Shown here: positions 32,492 through 43,275 of the stretch, piece by piece | How positions within the stretch are numbered: position 1 is the first letter of the stretch | Layout of the letters: each line of letters begins with the position of its first letter | From: Magnetovibrio sp. | Lineage (GTDB): Bacteria; Pseudomonadota; Alphaproteobacteria; Rhodospirillales; Casp-alpha2 | Reading direction: 5' to 3' | Length of the DNA stretch: 64,000 bases | NCBI GenBank assembly: GCA_002721825.1 | Contig: PBLS01000021.1 | Span: 1 to 64,000, forward strand | Translations under genes and position numbers: made by a program | The notes under the pieces: generated by a model | Database searches by the model: none | What the model was told of the DNA's origin: nothing | What the model saw: the letters and a program-made list of their open reading frames with translations, nothing else

Positions 32492-35400
32492 GTGAAATCC
32501 TCAAATATTATGTCATGTGCCAATTTTGTCCATCTACGGATCCATTCCGCTTACTCCCTATCTGAAGGTGCTATCCATATTGAGGACATAGTTAGACTAT
32601 GCACCGAATATGATATGCCTGCTGTGGCTATAACCGATAAAAGTAATATGTTCGGGGCTCTAGAATTCTCCGAAACAGCTTCTAGCAAAGGAGTCCAGCC
32701 GATCGTAGGTTGTGAGCTAAATATCGGTGACTTAGATAATAATCGCTTTAGCCCAATGGTATTCTTAGCTAAAAACCAAATCGGATACCGAAACCTTCTC
32801 AAATTGATATCACAAGCTTATTTGGAGCGTGACAACACCGATACCCCACAAGTTACGTATAGTATTTTGGAGCACTACTCTGAGGGAATTATAGCCCTCA
32901 GCGGCGGTCCAACGGGTCCCATAGGTCAACTACTTATCGAAGGAAAAACTAAACAAGCTAGAGAATTTTTATCAAGACAACTCTCAGCTTTTGGAGACAG
33001 GTTATATATAGAACTTCATAGACACGGCCGCCATGTAGAAGAGCAAACGGAACCAGGGCTTCTTGATCTAGCGTATTCACTCGACATTCCTTTGGTTGCC
33101 ACCAATGAGGTGTTTTTCTCTACTGTAGATATGCATGAAGCGCATGAAGTACTTATGTGTATTTCAGACAGTTCCTATCTTTCAGAAGCGGATAGACGGC
33201 AGTTAACACGAGAACATTATTTCAAATCCGTAAGTGAAATGCGGGACCTCTTTTCAGATCTCCCTGAGGCGGTGGACAATACCGTCGTAATAGCGCAACG
33301 CTGCTCCTATAAGGTTTCCCCAAACAAACCCATGCTGCCACCCTATACCTGCAATACAGGGCGAGGCGAGAATGATGAGTTAAAAAGCCAAGCAAAGACT
33401 GGACTAGAGGAGAGGCTCACCACTCAAGTTTTAATAAACTGTATAGACAAATGCGATTCCGAAAATGCTGCTATACCATATCGGCAGCGTTTACAATTCG
33501 AATTAGATATAATTATTCAAATGGGATTTGCTGGGTATTTCCTGATCGTCGCCGATTTCATAAAATGGGCAAAGAAAAATAAAATTCCTGTTGGTCCAGG
33601 TAGAGGTTCCGGAGCGGGTTCACTAGTAGCGTGGGCTCTACAGATAACAGATCTTGATCCTTTGAAGTGGGGGCTATTGTTTGAGCGTTTTCTAAATCCA
33701 GAGCGCGTATCTATGCCCGATTTCGATATCGATTTTTGCCAGGACCGAAGAGATGAGGTAATTCGCTACGTACAGAATAAATACGGGCAAAATCACGTGG
33801 CACAAATAATTACATTTGGAAAACTGCAAGCTCGAGCAGTATTACGGGATTGCGGCCGTGTGTTGGAAATACCCTATGGTTACGTTGATAAAATTTGTAA
33901 ATTAGTACCAAATAATCCGGCAAATCCACTTACCCTACATCAAGCTATCAATAGTGAACCGCAATTAAGGAAATTGATCTCAGAAGACCCTAATATAAAA
34001 AAATTATTTAATATTGCTAAAAAACTCGAAGGACTTTACCGGCATGCTTCAACCCATGCTGCAGGCTTGGTCATAGCAGATAGACCATTAGACGAATTAA
34101 TACCACTTTACTACGATCCTCGTTCAAATATGCCAGTGACTGGTTTTAATATGAAATATGTTGAGCTAGCAGGCCTAGTAAAGTTCGATTTTCTCGGTCT
34201 CAAGACCTTAACCGTACTCTCAACCACCGAACAACTAGTGCGCAATTCTCAGGCAAACTTCAATCTAGAAACAATCCCTCTCGATGATCCCCAAACCTAT
34301 AAAATGATTGGAAAAGGTGAAACTACTGGCGTATTCCAACTAGAAAGTAGTGGTATGAGAGATGTACTTAGAAGCATGCAACCAGATAAATTTGAAGACA
34401 TAATTGCTGTTGTGGCTCTATATAGACCCGGTCCTATGGACAACATCCCTAGCTACGTAAGTCGAAAGCATAAAACCGAAACCCCGGAGTATCTGCACCC
34501 TATTCTAGAACCAATACTCAAAGAAACGTTTGGCATAATGATCTATCAGGAACAAGTGATGCAGATAGCGCAAGAGCTAGCTGGATTTACTCTTGGTCGT
34601 GCCGATTTATTACGCCGAGCCATGGGAAAAAAAATCCAATCAGAGATGGATAGACAGCGGCAAGCATTCATCGATGGTGCTAAAGCAAAAGGTGTGGATA
34701 ATGACGACGCTAATAAAATCTTTAACCAAGTTGATAAATTCGCTGGCTATGGATTTAACAAATCACATGCAGCGGCGTATGCACTAATAGCTTATCAAAC
34801 GGCATATATGAAAGCGAACTATCCTGCAGAGTTTTTAGCAGCATCAATGACACTTGACCGGGGAAACACTGAAAAACTAAGTGTCTTTCTACAAGAATTA
34901 AAACGCCTGAAAATTCCGCTTCTAGGACCGAACATCAACAGGTCTGAAACAGTCTTTAAGCTAGAAACCGCAAATGGTAAAAAAGGTATCCGATACGCGT
35001 TAACTGCACTTAAAAATGTTGGCGAAGGAGCTATGACCGCATTAGTCAAAGAACGGCAAAAGAGAGGCCCTTATACTAATATAACTAATTTTGCAGAACG
35101 ACTTGATGCAAAAACTCTTAATAGAAGGCAATTGGAATACCTAGCTTCTGCGGGAGCCTTCGATTGTATAGAGTCTAATCGGTATCAAATACACAATGGT
35201 GTCGAAAAAATAATCCACCACGCAAACGCTGCACATGATGAGCGGCAAAGTAACCAGATAGGATTGTTTTCAGGCGAATTATCGCCAAGGAGTATATTAG
35301 ATTTACCTATCGTGACGGATTGGTCCCCTATGGAAAGGCTCCGCCAGGAATTTACTTCGACCGGGTTTTACCTTTCCTCTCACCCTATAGATGGCTATTC

Positions 35401-35959
35401 TGGAAAACTAAAAAGCTTGAATGTAGTTTCATCCCAGAAAGCATTAATGAGCCAATCCTCGCGAATACTTACTTTAGCCGGCACGTTAATGGCCAAAAAA
35501 GAAAGAACATCTTCAAAAGGTAACAAGTATGCATTTATCCAATTTACTGATCCTTCTGGTTCATTTGAAGTAACTGCTTTTTCAGAAACGTTAGCTTTGG
35601 CAAATGAATTATTAGAAGTAGGTAATTCTTTATTGATCAAAACCACCGTTCAAAAGGAAAGCGCTGGCGAGATAAAGCTGCTTGCTAACCAGTTTCTATC
35701 GCTAGACAAATTTACCGCAATTAACAGCGAAAACGTAAGGATTGTAATTGCTGAACCCACGGCTGTACCAAGTATACAAAATATTTTAGCTGATCAGCAA
35801 CCAGGACAAGGTAAAGTTCGCATTAATACACGTCCTGATAATACTCATTGGCATGTCGAGCTTGAATTGGCTCAGCACTATGCGCTTACGGCAGATGCCC
35901 AATTAGCTCTTAGAAACCTACCCGGTGTGATAAATATTGAAACATTCGAAACACACTGA
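32492..35959 (+). CDS. dnaE: DNA polymerase III subunit alpha
   Basis: PHP domain FVHLRIHSAYSLSEGAI, GPGRGSGAGSLVAWAL, PDFDIDFCQDRRDEVIRYV; 1155 aa. Confidence 0.97.
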   Translation: MKSSNIMSCANFVHLRIHSAYSLSEGAIHIEDIVRLCTEYDMPAVAITDKSNMFGALEFSETASSKGVQPIVGCELNIGDLDNNRFSPMVFLAKNQIGYRNLLKLISQAYLERDNTDTPQVTYSILEHYSEGIIALSGGPTGPIGQLLIEGKTKQAREFLSRQLSAFGDRLYIELHRHGRHVEEQTEPGLLDLAYSLDIPLVATNEVFFSTVDMHEAHEVLMCISDSSYLSEADRRQLTREHYFKSVSEMRDLFSDLPEAVDNTVVIAQRCSYKVSPNKPMLPPYTCNTGRGENDELKSQAKTGLEERLTTQVLINCIDKCDSENAAIPYRQRLQFELDIIIQMGFAGYFLIVADFIKWAKKNKIPVGPGRGSGAGSLVAWALQITDLDPLKWGLLFERFLNPERVSMPDFDIDFCQDRRDEVIRYVQNKYGQNHVAQIITFGKLQARAVLRDCGRVLEIPYGYVDKICKLVPNNPANPLTLHQAINSEPQLRKLISEDPNIKKLFNIAKKLEGLYRHASTHAAGLVIADRPLDELIPLYYDPRSNMPVTGFNMKYVELAGLVKFDFLGLKTLTVLSTTEQLVRNSQANFNLETIPLDDPQTYKMIGKGETTGVFQLESSGMRDVLRSMQPDKFEDIIAVVALYRPGPMDNIPSYVSRKHKTETPEYLHPILEPILKETFGIMIYQEQVMQIAQELAGFTLGRADLLRRAMGKKIQSEMDRQRQAFIDGAKAKGVDNDDANKIFNQVDKFAGYGFNKSHAAAYALIAYQTAYMKANYPAEFLAASMTLDRGNTEKLSVFLQELKRLKIPLLGPNINRSETVFKLETANGKKGIRYALTALKNVGEGAMTALVKERQKRGPYTNITNFAERLDAKTLNRRQLEYLASAGAFDCIESNRYQIHNGVEKIIHHANAAHDERQSNQIGLFSGELSPRSILDLPIVTDWSPMERLRQEFTSTGFYLSSHPIDGYSGKLKSLNVVSSQKALMSQSSRILTLAGTLMAKKERTSSKGNKYAFIQFTDPSGSFEVTAFSETLALANELLEVGNSLLIKTTVQKESAGEIKLLANQFLSLDKFTAINSENVRIVIAEPTAVPSIQNILADQQPGQGKVRINTRPDNTHWHVELELAQHYALTADAQLALRNLPGVINIETFETH

Positions 35960-36130
35960 GCGAAACCTAAATTTAAGTAAAATTTCTTGCATACCAGGAA
36001 GCTACCCCGTAAAACCCAGTAAATCGCACGCAGACACACGGTCGTGAATACAACCTATTCACCGGCCGTTCCGGTGTTCTATATTTCGGAACCAATGTCT
36101 GCGGAGGCTCAACCGGAGAAGGAAAAGAAA

Positions 36131-37009
36131 ATGTCAGCGCCTTCGTTTACTATGCGCCAGTTATTAGAAGCTGGGGTACACTTTGGACATAATACCCGTC
36201 GTTGGAACCCTAAGATGGCTCCTTATATATTTGGGGAACGTAACAATATTCACATCATAGACCTCCAACAAACAGTTCCAATGCTACATCAAGCTCTAGA
36301 CGCGGTAACCAAGACAGTCGCCTCAGGGGGACGGGTATTATTCGTCGGCACCAAACGTCAAGCGAGCATTAAGATATCAGAGACAGCGAAGCGATGTGGA
36401 CAATATTACGTCAATCATCGATGGCTGGGTGGCATGATGACAAATTGGCAAACTATTTCCAATTCCATTAAACGCCTGCGCTTTCTCGATGATCAGTTGT
36501 CTGGAGAAACTGAGGGTCTCACTAAAAAAGAGGTCCTCAACCTAACTAGAGAACGCGATAAACTCGAGCGCGCGCTTGGTGGGATAAAAGAAATGGGAGG
36601 ACTCCCCAATATACTATTTGTAATTGATACAAATAAAGAAGATATAGCAGTTGCCGAAGCTAACAAACTAGGAATCCCTGTAATTGCTGTTATTGATTCA
36701 AACTCTAGTCCAAAAGGAATAGATTATCCAATTCCCGGCAATGATGATGCGTTGCGAGCCATTCAGCTTTATTGCGACTTAGTCGCTAGCGCTGTCTTTG
36801 CAGGGCTTCAAGATGAAGTTACCGACGGCGGCGGTGATCTTGGAGAGGCCGAAAAAGCCCCTGATGAAGAGCTAGTCCTAAAAAGCGAAATAATTGACGA
36901 CGCTAATAAGGGTGTATCAGAAAATGGAGCAATTGATAATACACCAGAAAGAACACAAACTGATAAAAAAAAGGAAGACAGCCAGAAATCAGAGGAAAAA
37001 GCTCAGTAA
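36131..37009 (+). CDS. rpsB: 30S ribosomal protein S2
   Basis: [46 protein letters not shown] 36131 follows a purine-rich RBS; charged C-terminal extension. Confidence 0.95.
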   Translation: MSAPSFTMRQLLEAGVHFGHNTRRWNPKMAPYIFGERNNIHIIDLQQTVPMLHQALDAVTKTVASGGRVLFVGTKRQASIKISETAKRCGQYYVNHRWLGGMMTNWQTISNSIKRLRFLDDQLSGETEGLTKKEVLNLTRERDKLERALGGIKEMGGLPNILFVIDTNKEDIAVAEANKLGIPVIAVIDSNSSPKGIDYPIPGNDDALRAIQLYCDLVASAVFAGLQDEVTDGGGDLGEAEKAPDEELVLKSEIIDDANKGVSENGAIDNTPERTQTDKKKEDSQKSEEKAQ

Positions 37010-37094
37010 TGAAATTAACCTAATTAGGTTTGTAACCATAACCGATGAGCGGAAAGAATAAAAATCAAACATTTAAGTAAGTTAGAGGATCATA

Positions 37095-38021
37095 ATGCCA
37101 GAGATAACAGCTGATCTTGTAAAAAGGCTCCGCGAGAAAACCGGCGCCGGTATGATGGATTGCAAAAAGGCGCTGACTAAAAATAGCGGTGATATTGAAA
37201 ACGCCGTAGACTGGCTCCGCACCAAAGGGCTAGCTGCCGCAGCAAAAAAAGCGGCCCGCGCTGCTTCAGAAGGTCTGATTGGCTTAGTAGTTAAAAATAA
37301 TTCGGGTGCGATGGTGGAAATAAATACCGAGACTGACTTTGTTGGTAGGAATGAAAGCTTTCAAAACGTTGTTTCTAATGTAACCAGTGTGGCTCTAGCT
37401 TCTGGTGATAATATTGAGACCATAAAAAATTCCGCATACCCTGAAACAGGACGCACCGTAGACGATGAAATAGCGCACCAAATAGCAACTATAGGTGAGA
37501 ATATGTTGCTACGTCGCGCTAAAACATTAGCTGTAAATAACGGAGTCTTAGCTAGTTACTTACACGGGGCTGTAGTACCAGGTCTAGGAAAGATCGGCGT
37601 CCTAGTGGCACTCGAGTCAGATGGCGATATTGAGAAATTACAAGAACTAGGGAAGCAGCTTGCAATGCACATTGCAGCAAGCAAACCGATAGCTAGTGCT
37701 CGCGATGACCTTGATGAAAATATAATTGAACGCGAACGCTCTATTTTTTACGAACAAGCTCGAGAATCTGGTAAACCCAGTGAAATTATAGATAAAATGG
37801 TGGAAGGTCGCCTCAGGAAATACTTTGAAGAAGTTTGTCTTCTCGAACAAACCTTTGTGATCGACGGAGAGAGCAAAGTTTCGCAAATATTAGAAAATGC
37901 CGAAAATGATCTTAAAACATCAATAACTTTAACTGGCTTTAAACTGTTAGTTTTGGGTGAAGGTATAGAGAAAAAAGAAGAAGACTTTGCGGCTGAGGTC
38001 GCCGCCGCTGCGAACAGTTAA
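37095..38021 (+). CDS. tsf: Elongation factor Ts
   Basis: VKRLREKTGAGMMDCKKAL, EINTETDFVGRNESF, MHIAASKP. Confidence 0.97.
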   Translation: MPEITADLVKRLREKTGAGMMDCKKALTKNSGDIENAVDWLRTKGLAAAAKKAARAASEGLIGLVVKNNSGAMVEINTETDFVGRNESFQNVVSNVTSVALASGDNIETIKNSAYPETGRTVDDEIAHQIATIGENMLLRRAKTLAVNNGVLASYLHGAVVPGLGKIGVLVALESDGDIEKLQELGKQLAMHIAASKPIASARDDLDENIIERERSIFYEQARESGKPSEIIDKMVEGRLRKYFEEVCLLEQTFVIDGESKVSQILENAENDLKTSITLTGFKLLVLGEGIEKKEEDFAAEVAAAANS

Positions 38022-38137
38022 AGGACCTAAATATAAGAAGTACTAGCGTTGGCAATAGCAATTCATAGTGTAAACTAAAAATCTCTTTGGATATTGATAT
38101 TAGAGAGACATAACTAAGCACTCAAAAAGAGTTCTAA

Positions 38138-38857
38138 ATGGCCACTAATAAAAAATTCCGTCGAATTCTTTTAAAACTTTCAGGCGAAGGCTTGATGGGT
38201 GGCCGTGAATTTGGTCTTGATGCGGACACAGTGGATCGCATTTGCCACGACATCCGAGACGTTCACAGTGAAGATATTCAAATCTGCATTGTAATCGGAG
38301 CTGGCAATATATTTAGGGGCATATCCGGTGTAAAAACAGGGATCGAGTGAGCCAGTGGCGACTACATGGGTATGCTAGCCACTGTAATAAATTCTCTTGC
38401 TGTCCAAAGTGTTCTCGAGACTAAAGGAGTCCCCACGCGCGTTCAGTCTGCGATTCCTATGGCTAATATATGCGAGCCCTACATCAGACGCCGTGCTCTC
38501 CGCCATATGGAAAAAGGAAGAATAGTAATTTTTGCAGCTGGTACTGGAAATCCGTTTTTCACAACAGATACAGCGGCCGCGTTGCGTGCAGCGGAAATGA
38601 ATTGCGATGCCGTAATCAAAGGAACTCAAGTAGATGGCGTCTATGATACCGATCCTAAAAAATCAGAAACAGCACAGCGTTTTAAAAAATTGAGCTACGA
38701 TGATGTTATAGCTCGTGATCTACGTGTAATGGATACATCAGCCATTGCCTTATCACGTGAAAATAAAATTCCAATTATTGTTTTTTCTATTCATCAAGCT
38801 GGGGCATTAAGAAAAGTCGTAAATGGAAAGGGTGTATTCACGGTCGTTAGTGAATAA
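38138..38857 (+). pseudogene. pyrH: UMP kinase gene interrupted by an in-frame TGA (38348-38350)
   Basis: 38138-38350 and 38366-38857 lie in the same frame; joined product reads ...GAGNIFRGISGVKTGIE[TGA][23 protein letters not shown]..., matching PyrH on both sides with no indel. Confidence 0.9.
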
Positions 38858-38889
38858 AGAAAATCATTTTGCGATGATATGGAGATGAA

Positions 38890-39462
38890 ATGACGAAATT
38901 TACAGATTTTGATTCGACTAAAAAAGATATCCGCCATCGCATGAACCGCGCCCTGGTAGTACTCCAGGAGGAATTTTCCGGACTTCGGACCGGGCGCGCC
39001 TCTACTGCTTTATTGGAACCGCTACAGGTAAATGCTTATGGAAGCGAAATGCCCATGAGCCAAGTGGGAACAATTAGCGCACCTGAACCCAGATTATTGT
39101 CAATTCAAGTTTGGGATAAAAGTTTGGTGCAATTTGTAGAAAAAGCGATCATGGAATCAGGCCTTGGTCTTAATCCAGCAACTGAAGGTCAAGTCATTAG
39201 GATCCCAATCCCGGCATTAACAGAAGAGCGCCGTACTGAATTAACTAAGGTTGCCGCTAAGTACGCGGAGGAAGCACGGGTAGCAGTCCGCAATATCAGA
39301 CGCCATGCCATGGATGATATCAAAAAGGCCGAAAAAGATGGTTTAATTTCCCAAGATGCCCAACACAATTTTGCAGATGAAATACAAGAATTAACAGATG
39401 AATTCATCAGCAAACTTGACGAAGCGTTAGCCAATAAAGACATCGAGATAATGCAGGTATGA
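38890..39462 (+). CDS. frr: Ribosome recycling factor
   Basis: FSGLRTGRASTALLEPLQVNAYGSEMPMSQVGTISAPEPRLL. Confidence 0.97.
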   Translation: MTKFTDFDSTKKDIRHRMNRALVVLQEEFSGLRTGRASTALLEPLQVNAYGSEMPMSQVGTISAPEPRLLSIQVWDKSLVQFVEKAIMESGLGLNPATEGQVIRIPIPALTEERRTELTKVAAKYAEEARVAVRNIRRHAMDDIKKAEKDGLISQDAQHNFADEIQELTDEFISKLDEALANKDIEIMQV

Positions 39463-39466
39463 TAAG

Positions 39467-40216
39467 TTGATATCATCATCAAAACAATTATGCACTCAGG
39501 ATGAACAAGGCCGCGCAGAATTATTTCACGTTGCTATCATTATGGATGGCAACGGAAGATGGGCAAAGGCACGGGGGTTACCAAGAACAATTGGGCATCA
39601 AAAAGGTGCCGACGCTGTGAGACGCAGTGTGGAAGGAGCAATTTCCCATGGAATAAAATATCTTACACTTTTTGGGTTTTCATCTGAAAATTGGAACCGT
39701 CCTGCAGAAGAAGTGAAAGATTTAATGCGCTTATTACGACTGTATCTAAAACAAGAGATTAAAGAACTCGACAAACAAAAGGTACGTCTAAATGTGATAG
39801 GAGACCGCCAGAAACTAGATAATGATATTGTCGTTTTGATTAATGAAGCTGAACAGCAGACTAAAAAAAATACACGTTTAATACTAACTATTGCGTTAAG
39901 CTACGGTAGCCGAGCCGAAATCACGCGGGCCATCCGGCAGATTGCTGAACAGGCTGCAAATGGACAGTTAAGCCCAAGCGAGATTTCCGAAAATCTTATT
40001 AGCGATCATTTATATACCGAAAACATACCCGATCCCGATCTCTTAATCCGAACTGGTGGGGAAAAAAGAATAAGTAACTTTCTACTTTGGCAATTAGCTT
40101 ATACTGAGTTTGTTTTTATAGATAACCACTGGCCCGATTTTTCCGAAGATGACCTTGTCCACTCGCTAAAACTATTCCAGGCTCGCGATCGTCGTTATGG
40201 CACAACAAGAAACTGA
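39467..40216 (+). CDS. uppS: Isoprenyl transferase (undecaprenyl diphosphate synthase)
   Basis: HVAIIMDGNGRWAKARGLPRTIGHQKGADAVR, DLLIRTGGEKRISNFLLWQLAYTEFVF. Confidence 0.96.
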   Translation: MISSSKQLCTQDEQGRAELFHVAIIMDGNGRWAKARGLPRTIGHQKGADAVRRSVEGAISHGIKYLTLFGFSSENWNRPAEEVKDLMRLLRLYLKQEIKELDKQKVRLNVIGDRQKLDNDIVVLINEAEQQTKKNTRLILTIALSYGSRAEITRAIRQIAEQAANGQLSPSEISENLISDHLYTENIPDPDLLIRTGGEKRISNFLLWQLAYTEFVFIDNHWPDFSEDDLVHSLKLFQARDRRYGTTRN

Positions 40217-40877
40217 TAAAATCCCGTCTGATCTTGGTATCCGGCTGGTTTCCGCCAGTCTGCTTCTTCCACCTGTCCTATTGGCAATTTTCTTCGGTCG
40301 GCCCTTTTTTGAAATTTTAATATTGATTGCCTGCGCTATACTTGTATTCGAACTGTATCGAACATGTAATGGCAACGCTTTTTGGACAATTACAGGCTCG
40401 ATTTATATGGCATTAGCCGTAATTTGTGTCATAAAGCTTCGTGCTTCCGGTAACCACGGTATCATCACAATATATTGGCTTTTCGGTTTAGTGTGGTTTG
40501 CAGATATTTTTGCTTATTTTGTTGGAAGAAAGGTTGGTGGTCCTAAAATAGCGCCGACGCTTAGCCCTCAAAAAACTTGGGCAGGCTTTCTTGGGGCTCT
40601 GATTGGAGCAAGTATTATGGGTTTTCTAGTCGCTATATATTTAGGGAAGGAAAATCTTTGGCAATTGACTTTTTTTTCCGCCACATTAGGTGCCGTATCG
40701 CAAGCCGGAGATCTACTTGAATCTTGGTTTAAACGTCGGTTCGGTAAGAAAGATATGGGCTCTATACTACCTGGCCACGGGGGACTTTTTGACCGCGTGG
40801 ATGGACTTTTAGCAGCCTCTATTGTCTGCTGGTTGGGGCAGGAAATTAGCGGTGAGGTTTTACTGGTATGGCTTTAG
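40197..40877 (+). CDS. cdsA: Phosphatidate cytidylyltransferase
   Basis: FADIFAYFVGRKVGGPKIAPTLSPQKTWAGFLGAL, SILPGHGGLFDRVDGLL. Confidence 0.94.
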   Translation: MAQQETDKIPSDLGIRLVSASLLLPPVLLAIFFGRPFFEILILIACAILVFELYRTCNGNAFWTITGSIYMALAVICVIKLRASGNHGIITIYWLFGLVWFADIFAYFVGRKVGGPKIAPTLSPQKTWAGFLGALIGASIMGFLVAIYLGKENLWQLTFFSATLGAVSQAGDLLESWFKRRFGKKDMGSILPGHGGLFDRVDGLLAASIVCWLGQEISGEVLLVWL

Positions 40878-42052
40878 TAAGCGCAATTGACCAAATGGAA
40901 AACACCTTGCCAAAAACCATCAGTATACTTGGTTCCACTGGTTCTATTGGATGCAACACTGTAGACTTAATTAACCACGCACCTAAAAAATTTAAAGTCC
41001 AAGCACTTAGTGCTAACAATAATGTTGACTTACTCGCCAAGCAAGCCCGGCAATTAAATGCAAGGTTGGCCGTAATCGCTAATCCTAATCTATACAACGA
41101 TCTAAAAAATGCACTTGCTGGAACCAATACAGTAGTTGCCGCTGGTCCCCGTGGCCTAATAGAAGCAGCGGCTCTCCCAAGTGAGAGAATAATAGCGGCA
41201 ATTGTCGGAGCAGCTGGACTAGCCCCTACTCTAGAGTCCGTACGCCGCGGAGCCACTATAGGCCTCGCAAATAAAGAATGTTTAGTATCTGCAGGAGCAC
41301 TTTTTACGGAGGAAGTGGAAAAATACGGAGCAACCTTATTACCCGTTGACTCAGAACACAGTGCTATTTTTCAAGTTTTTGATTTTAAGCAAGAAAAGAA
41401 GGTAGAAAAAATTATTTTAACGGCATCGGGAGGACCGTTCTTAAATTTTACTAAAAAGCAGATGTCCCTCGCTACATCGACCGAGGCTGTTGCTCATCCA
41501 AATTGGAAAATGGGAGCGAAAATATCGATTGATTCAGCAACTATGATGAACAAAGGGCTTGAATTAATTGAAGCGTACCATCTGTTTCCAGTAGAAGAGC
41601 CGCAAATAGAGATTTTGATCCACCCTCAATCAGTTATCCATAGTATGGTAGAGTACATAGATGGCTCCGTACTCGCCCAATTAGGAACCCCTGATATGCG
41701 CACACCCATTGCATACGCAATATCTTGGCCCGAACGTATGGAAACACCATCGCAAAGACTATCTCTGGCAGAGATTGGAACTCTAACATTCGAAACGCCG
41801 GATATAGATAAATTTCCTTCTCTGCTTCTGGCCCGTGAAGCTTTAATAGCAGGGGGATCCGCACCAACCATTCTTAATGCAGCAAACGAAATTGCGGTTC
41901 ATAAGTTTCTTACAGGTGAGATTAATTTCCTTGATATCGCGGAAAATGTTGATAAAGCACTTCAAAATCTAACTATAACTAATATTAATTCACTGGACGA
42001 TGTAATTTCAGCTGACACAGAAGCTCGCGAATTCGCATCTTCAATACTTTGA
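40868..42052 (+). CDS. dxr: 1-deoxy-D-xylulose 5-phosphate reductoisomerase
   Basis: ISILGSTGSIGCNTVDLI, LLPVDSEHSAIFQ, SIDSATMMNKGLELIEA. Confidence 0.97.
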   Translation: MALVSAIDQMENTLPKTISILGSTGSIGCNTVDLINHAPKKFKVQALSANNNVDLLAKQARQLNARLAVIANPNLYNDLKNALAGTNTVVAAGPRGLIEAAALPSERIIAAIVGAAGLAPTLESVRRGATIGLANKECLVSAGALFTEEVEKYGATLLPVDSEHSAIFQVFDFKQEKKVEKIILTASGGPFLNFTKKQMSLATSTEAVAHPNWKMGAKISIDSATMMNKGLELIEAYHLFPVEEPQIEILIHPQSVIHSMVEYIDGSVLAQLGTPDMRTPIAYAISWPERMETPSQRLSLAEIGTLTFETPDIDKFPSLLLAREALIAGGSAPTILNAANEIAVHKFLTGEINFLDIAENVDKALQNLTITNINSLDDVISADTEAREFASSIL

Positions 42053-42124
42053 CAATCTGAAGGTTAAAAACCACTTCGACCCATATTTTACAAATCAACC
42101 CATATCTTGCAAAGGTCTGATTAA

Positions 42125-43261
42125 ATGGGACTTCTTAACTTTACTTGGTACTATATAATCGTTTTCCTATTCGTTCTAACAGTTCTCATTTACGTACATG
42201 AATGGGGGCACTATTGGGTAGCTAGACGAAACGGGGTACGAGTTGAAGTTTTCTCCATTGGTTTTGGACCAGAGGTTTTTGGATGGACAAATGAAATGGG
42301 AACGAGGTGGAAAATTGGACTAATCCCACTCGGCGGTTATGTGAAAATGTTTGGCGAAGATCCAACTACCGAAGAAAATAGTTCGCACGACCGGCTCACT
42401 GACGAAGAGCTAAAAGTTTCATTTAATCAAAAATCCCTAGCGCAACGTTCTTCAATAGTTGCGGCAGGTCCTATAGTAAATTTTGTTTTTGCAATTTTAA
42501 TCTTTGCAGCCTTGGCCATGTTTGAGGGGACACCCAAGCCTTTGGCGGTGCTTGGGGAAATCATACCGAATACGGCAGCTAGCGAGGCTGGCTTTAAAAA
42601 TGAGGACAGAATAATAGCAATTAATGATAAAGAAATTATGTTTTTTTCTGAACTTCGCGAAATTGTTATAGCTAACCCAGGAAAGGAGTTACAGTTCCAC
42701 ATTCTACGTGATGAACATCCGATAACACTTACCGGAGTTCCTAAATTCAGTGAATATCACGACAATACGGGTATCAAAAAAACAATTGGTGTTTTGGGTG
42801 TTCGTCCTAGCCCTAAACACTTCTTGTATGAGCGCCATAACCCTTTTATGGCCCTTTGGATTGGGCTTAATCAAACTACCACTTTAACTTTAAATATCCT
42901 TTCATACATCGGCGACATGATAACCGGCAATAAGACTGCTGATGACCTTGGAGGCCCGTTACGAATTGCGCAAATTTCGGGTGAAATGGCGAAAGGGGGG
43001 TTGACCAAGCTTATCTTTTTAATGGCAATGCTTTCAGTCAATTTAGGGCTAATTAATCTATTCCCGATCCCGATGCTGGATGGGGGACATTTGGCATTTT
43101 ATGCGGTTGAAGCCATTCGTGGGAAACCATTAAGTACACAAGCCCAAGAATACAGTTTCCGATTGGGATTGATTCTGGTATTGGTTTTAGTGATTTTTGT
43201 AACGTGGAATGATCTCGTGCACTTACGGGTATTCGACATTATAAAAGATCTTTTCACGTAA
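42125..43261 (+). CDS. rseP: RIP metalloprotease (site-2 protease family)
   Basis: HEWGHYWVARRNGVRVEVFSIGFGPE (HExxH), PDZ region, NLFPIPMLDGGHL. Confidence 0.95.
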   Translation: MGLLNFTWYYIIVFLFVLTVLIYVHEWGHYWVARRNGVRVEVFSIGFGPEVFGWTNEMGTRWKIGLIPLGGYVKMFGEDPTTEENSSHDRLTDEELKVSFNQKSLAQRSSIVAAGPIVNFVFAILIFAALAMFEGTPKPLAVLGEIIPNTAASEAGFKNEDRIIAINDKEIMFFSELREIVIANPGKELQFHILRDEHPITLTGVPKFSEYHDNTGIKKTIGVLGVRPSPKHFLYERHNPFMALWIGLNQTTTLTLNILSYIGDMITGNKTADDLGGPLRIAQISGEMAKGGLTKLIFLMAMLSVNLGLINLFPIPMLDGGHLAFYAVEAIRGKPLSTQAQEYSFRLGLILVLVLVIFVTWNDLVHLRVFDIIKDLFT

Positions 43262-43275
43262 TCGCCAAGGTTATA

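Noticed and set aside
36044-36130. N-terminal extension of rpsB (ORF starting at 36044)
   Set aside because: S2 proteins normally start near the [17 protein letters not shown] segment, and ATG 36131 has a good purine-rich RBS; the extension is probably untranslated leader.
38348-38350. Genetic-code change (UGA as sense) or selenocysteine to explain the pyrH stop
   Set aside because: Several intact genes in the window end properly at TGA (for example nuoD at 11600-11602), and the conserved residue expected is Arg, not Trp or Cys/Sec.
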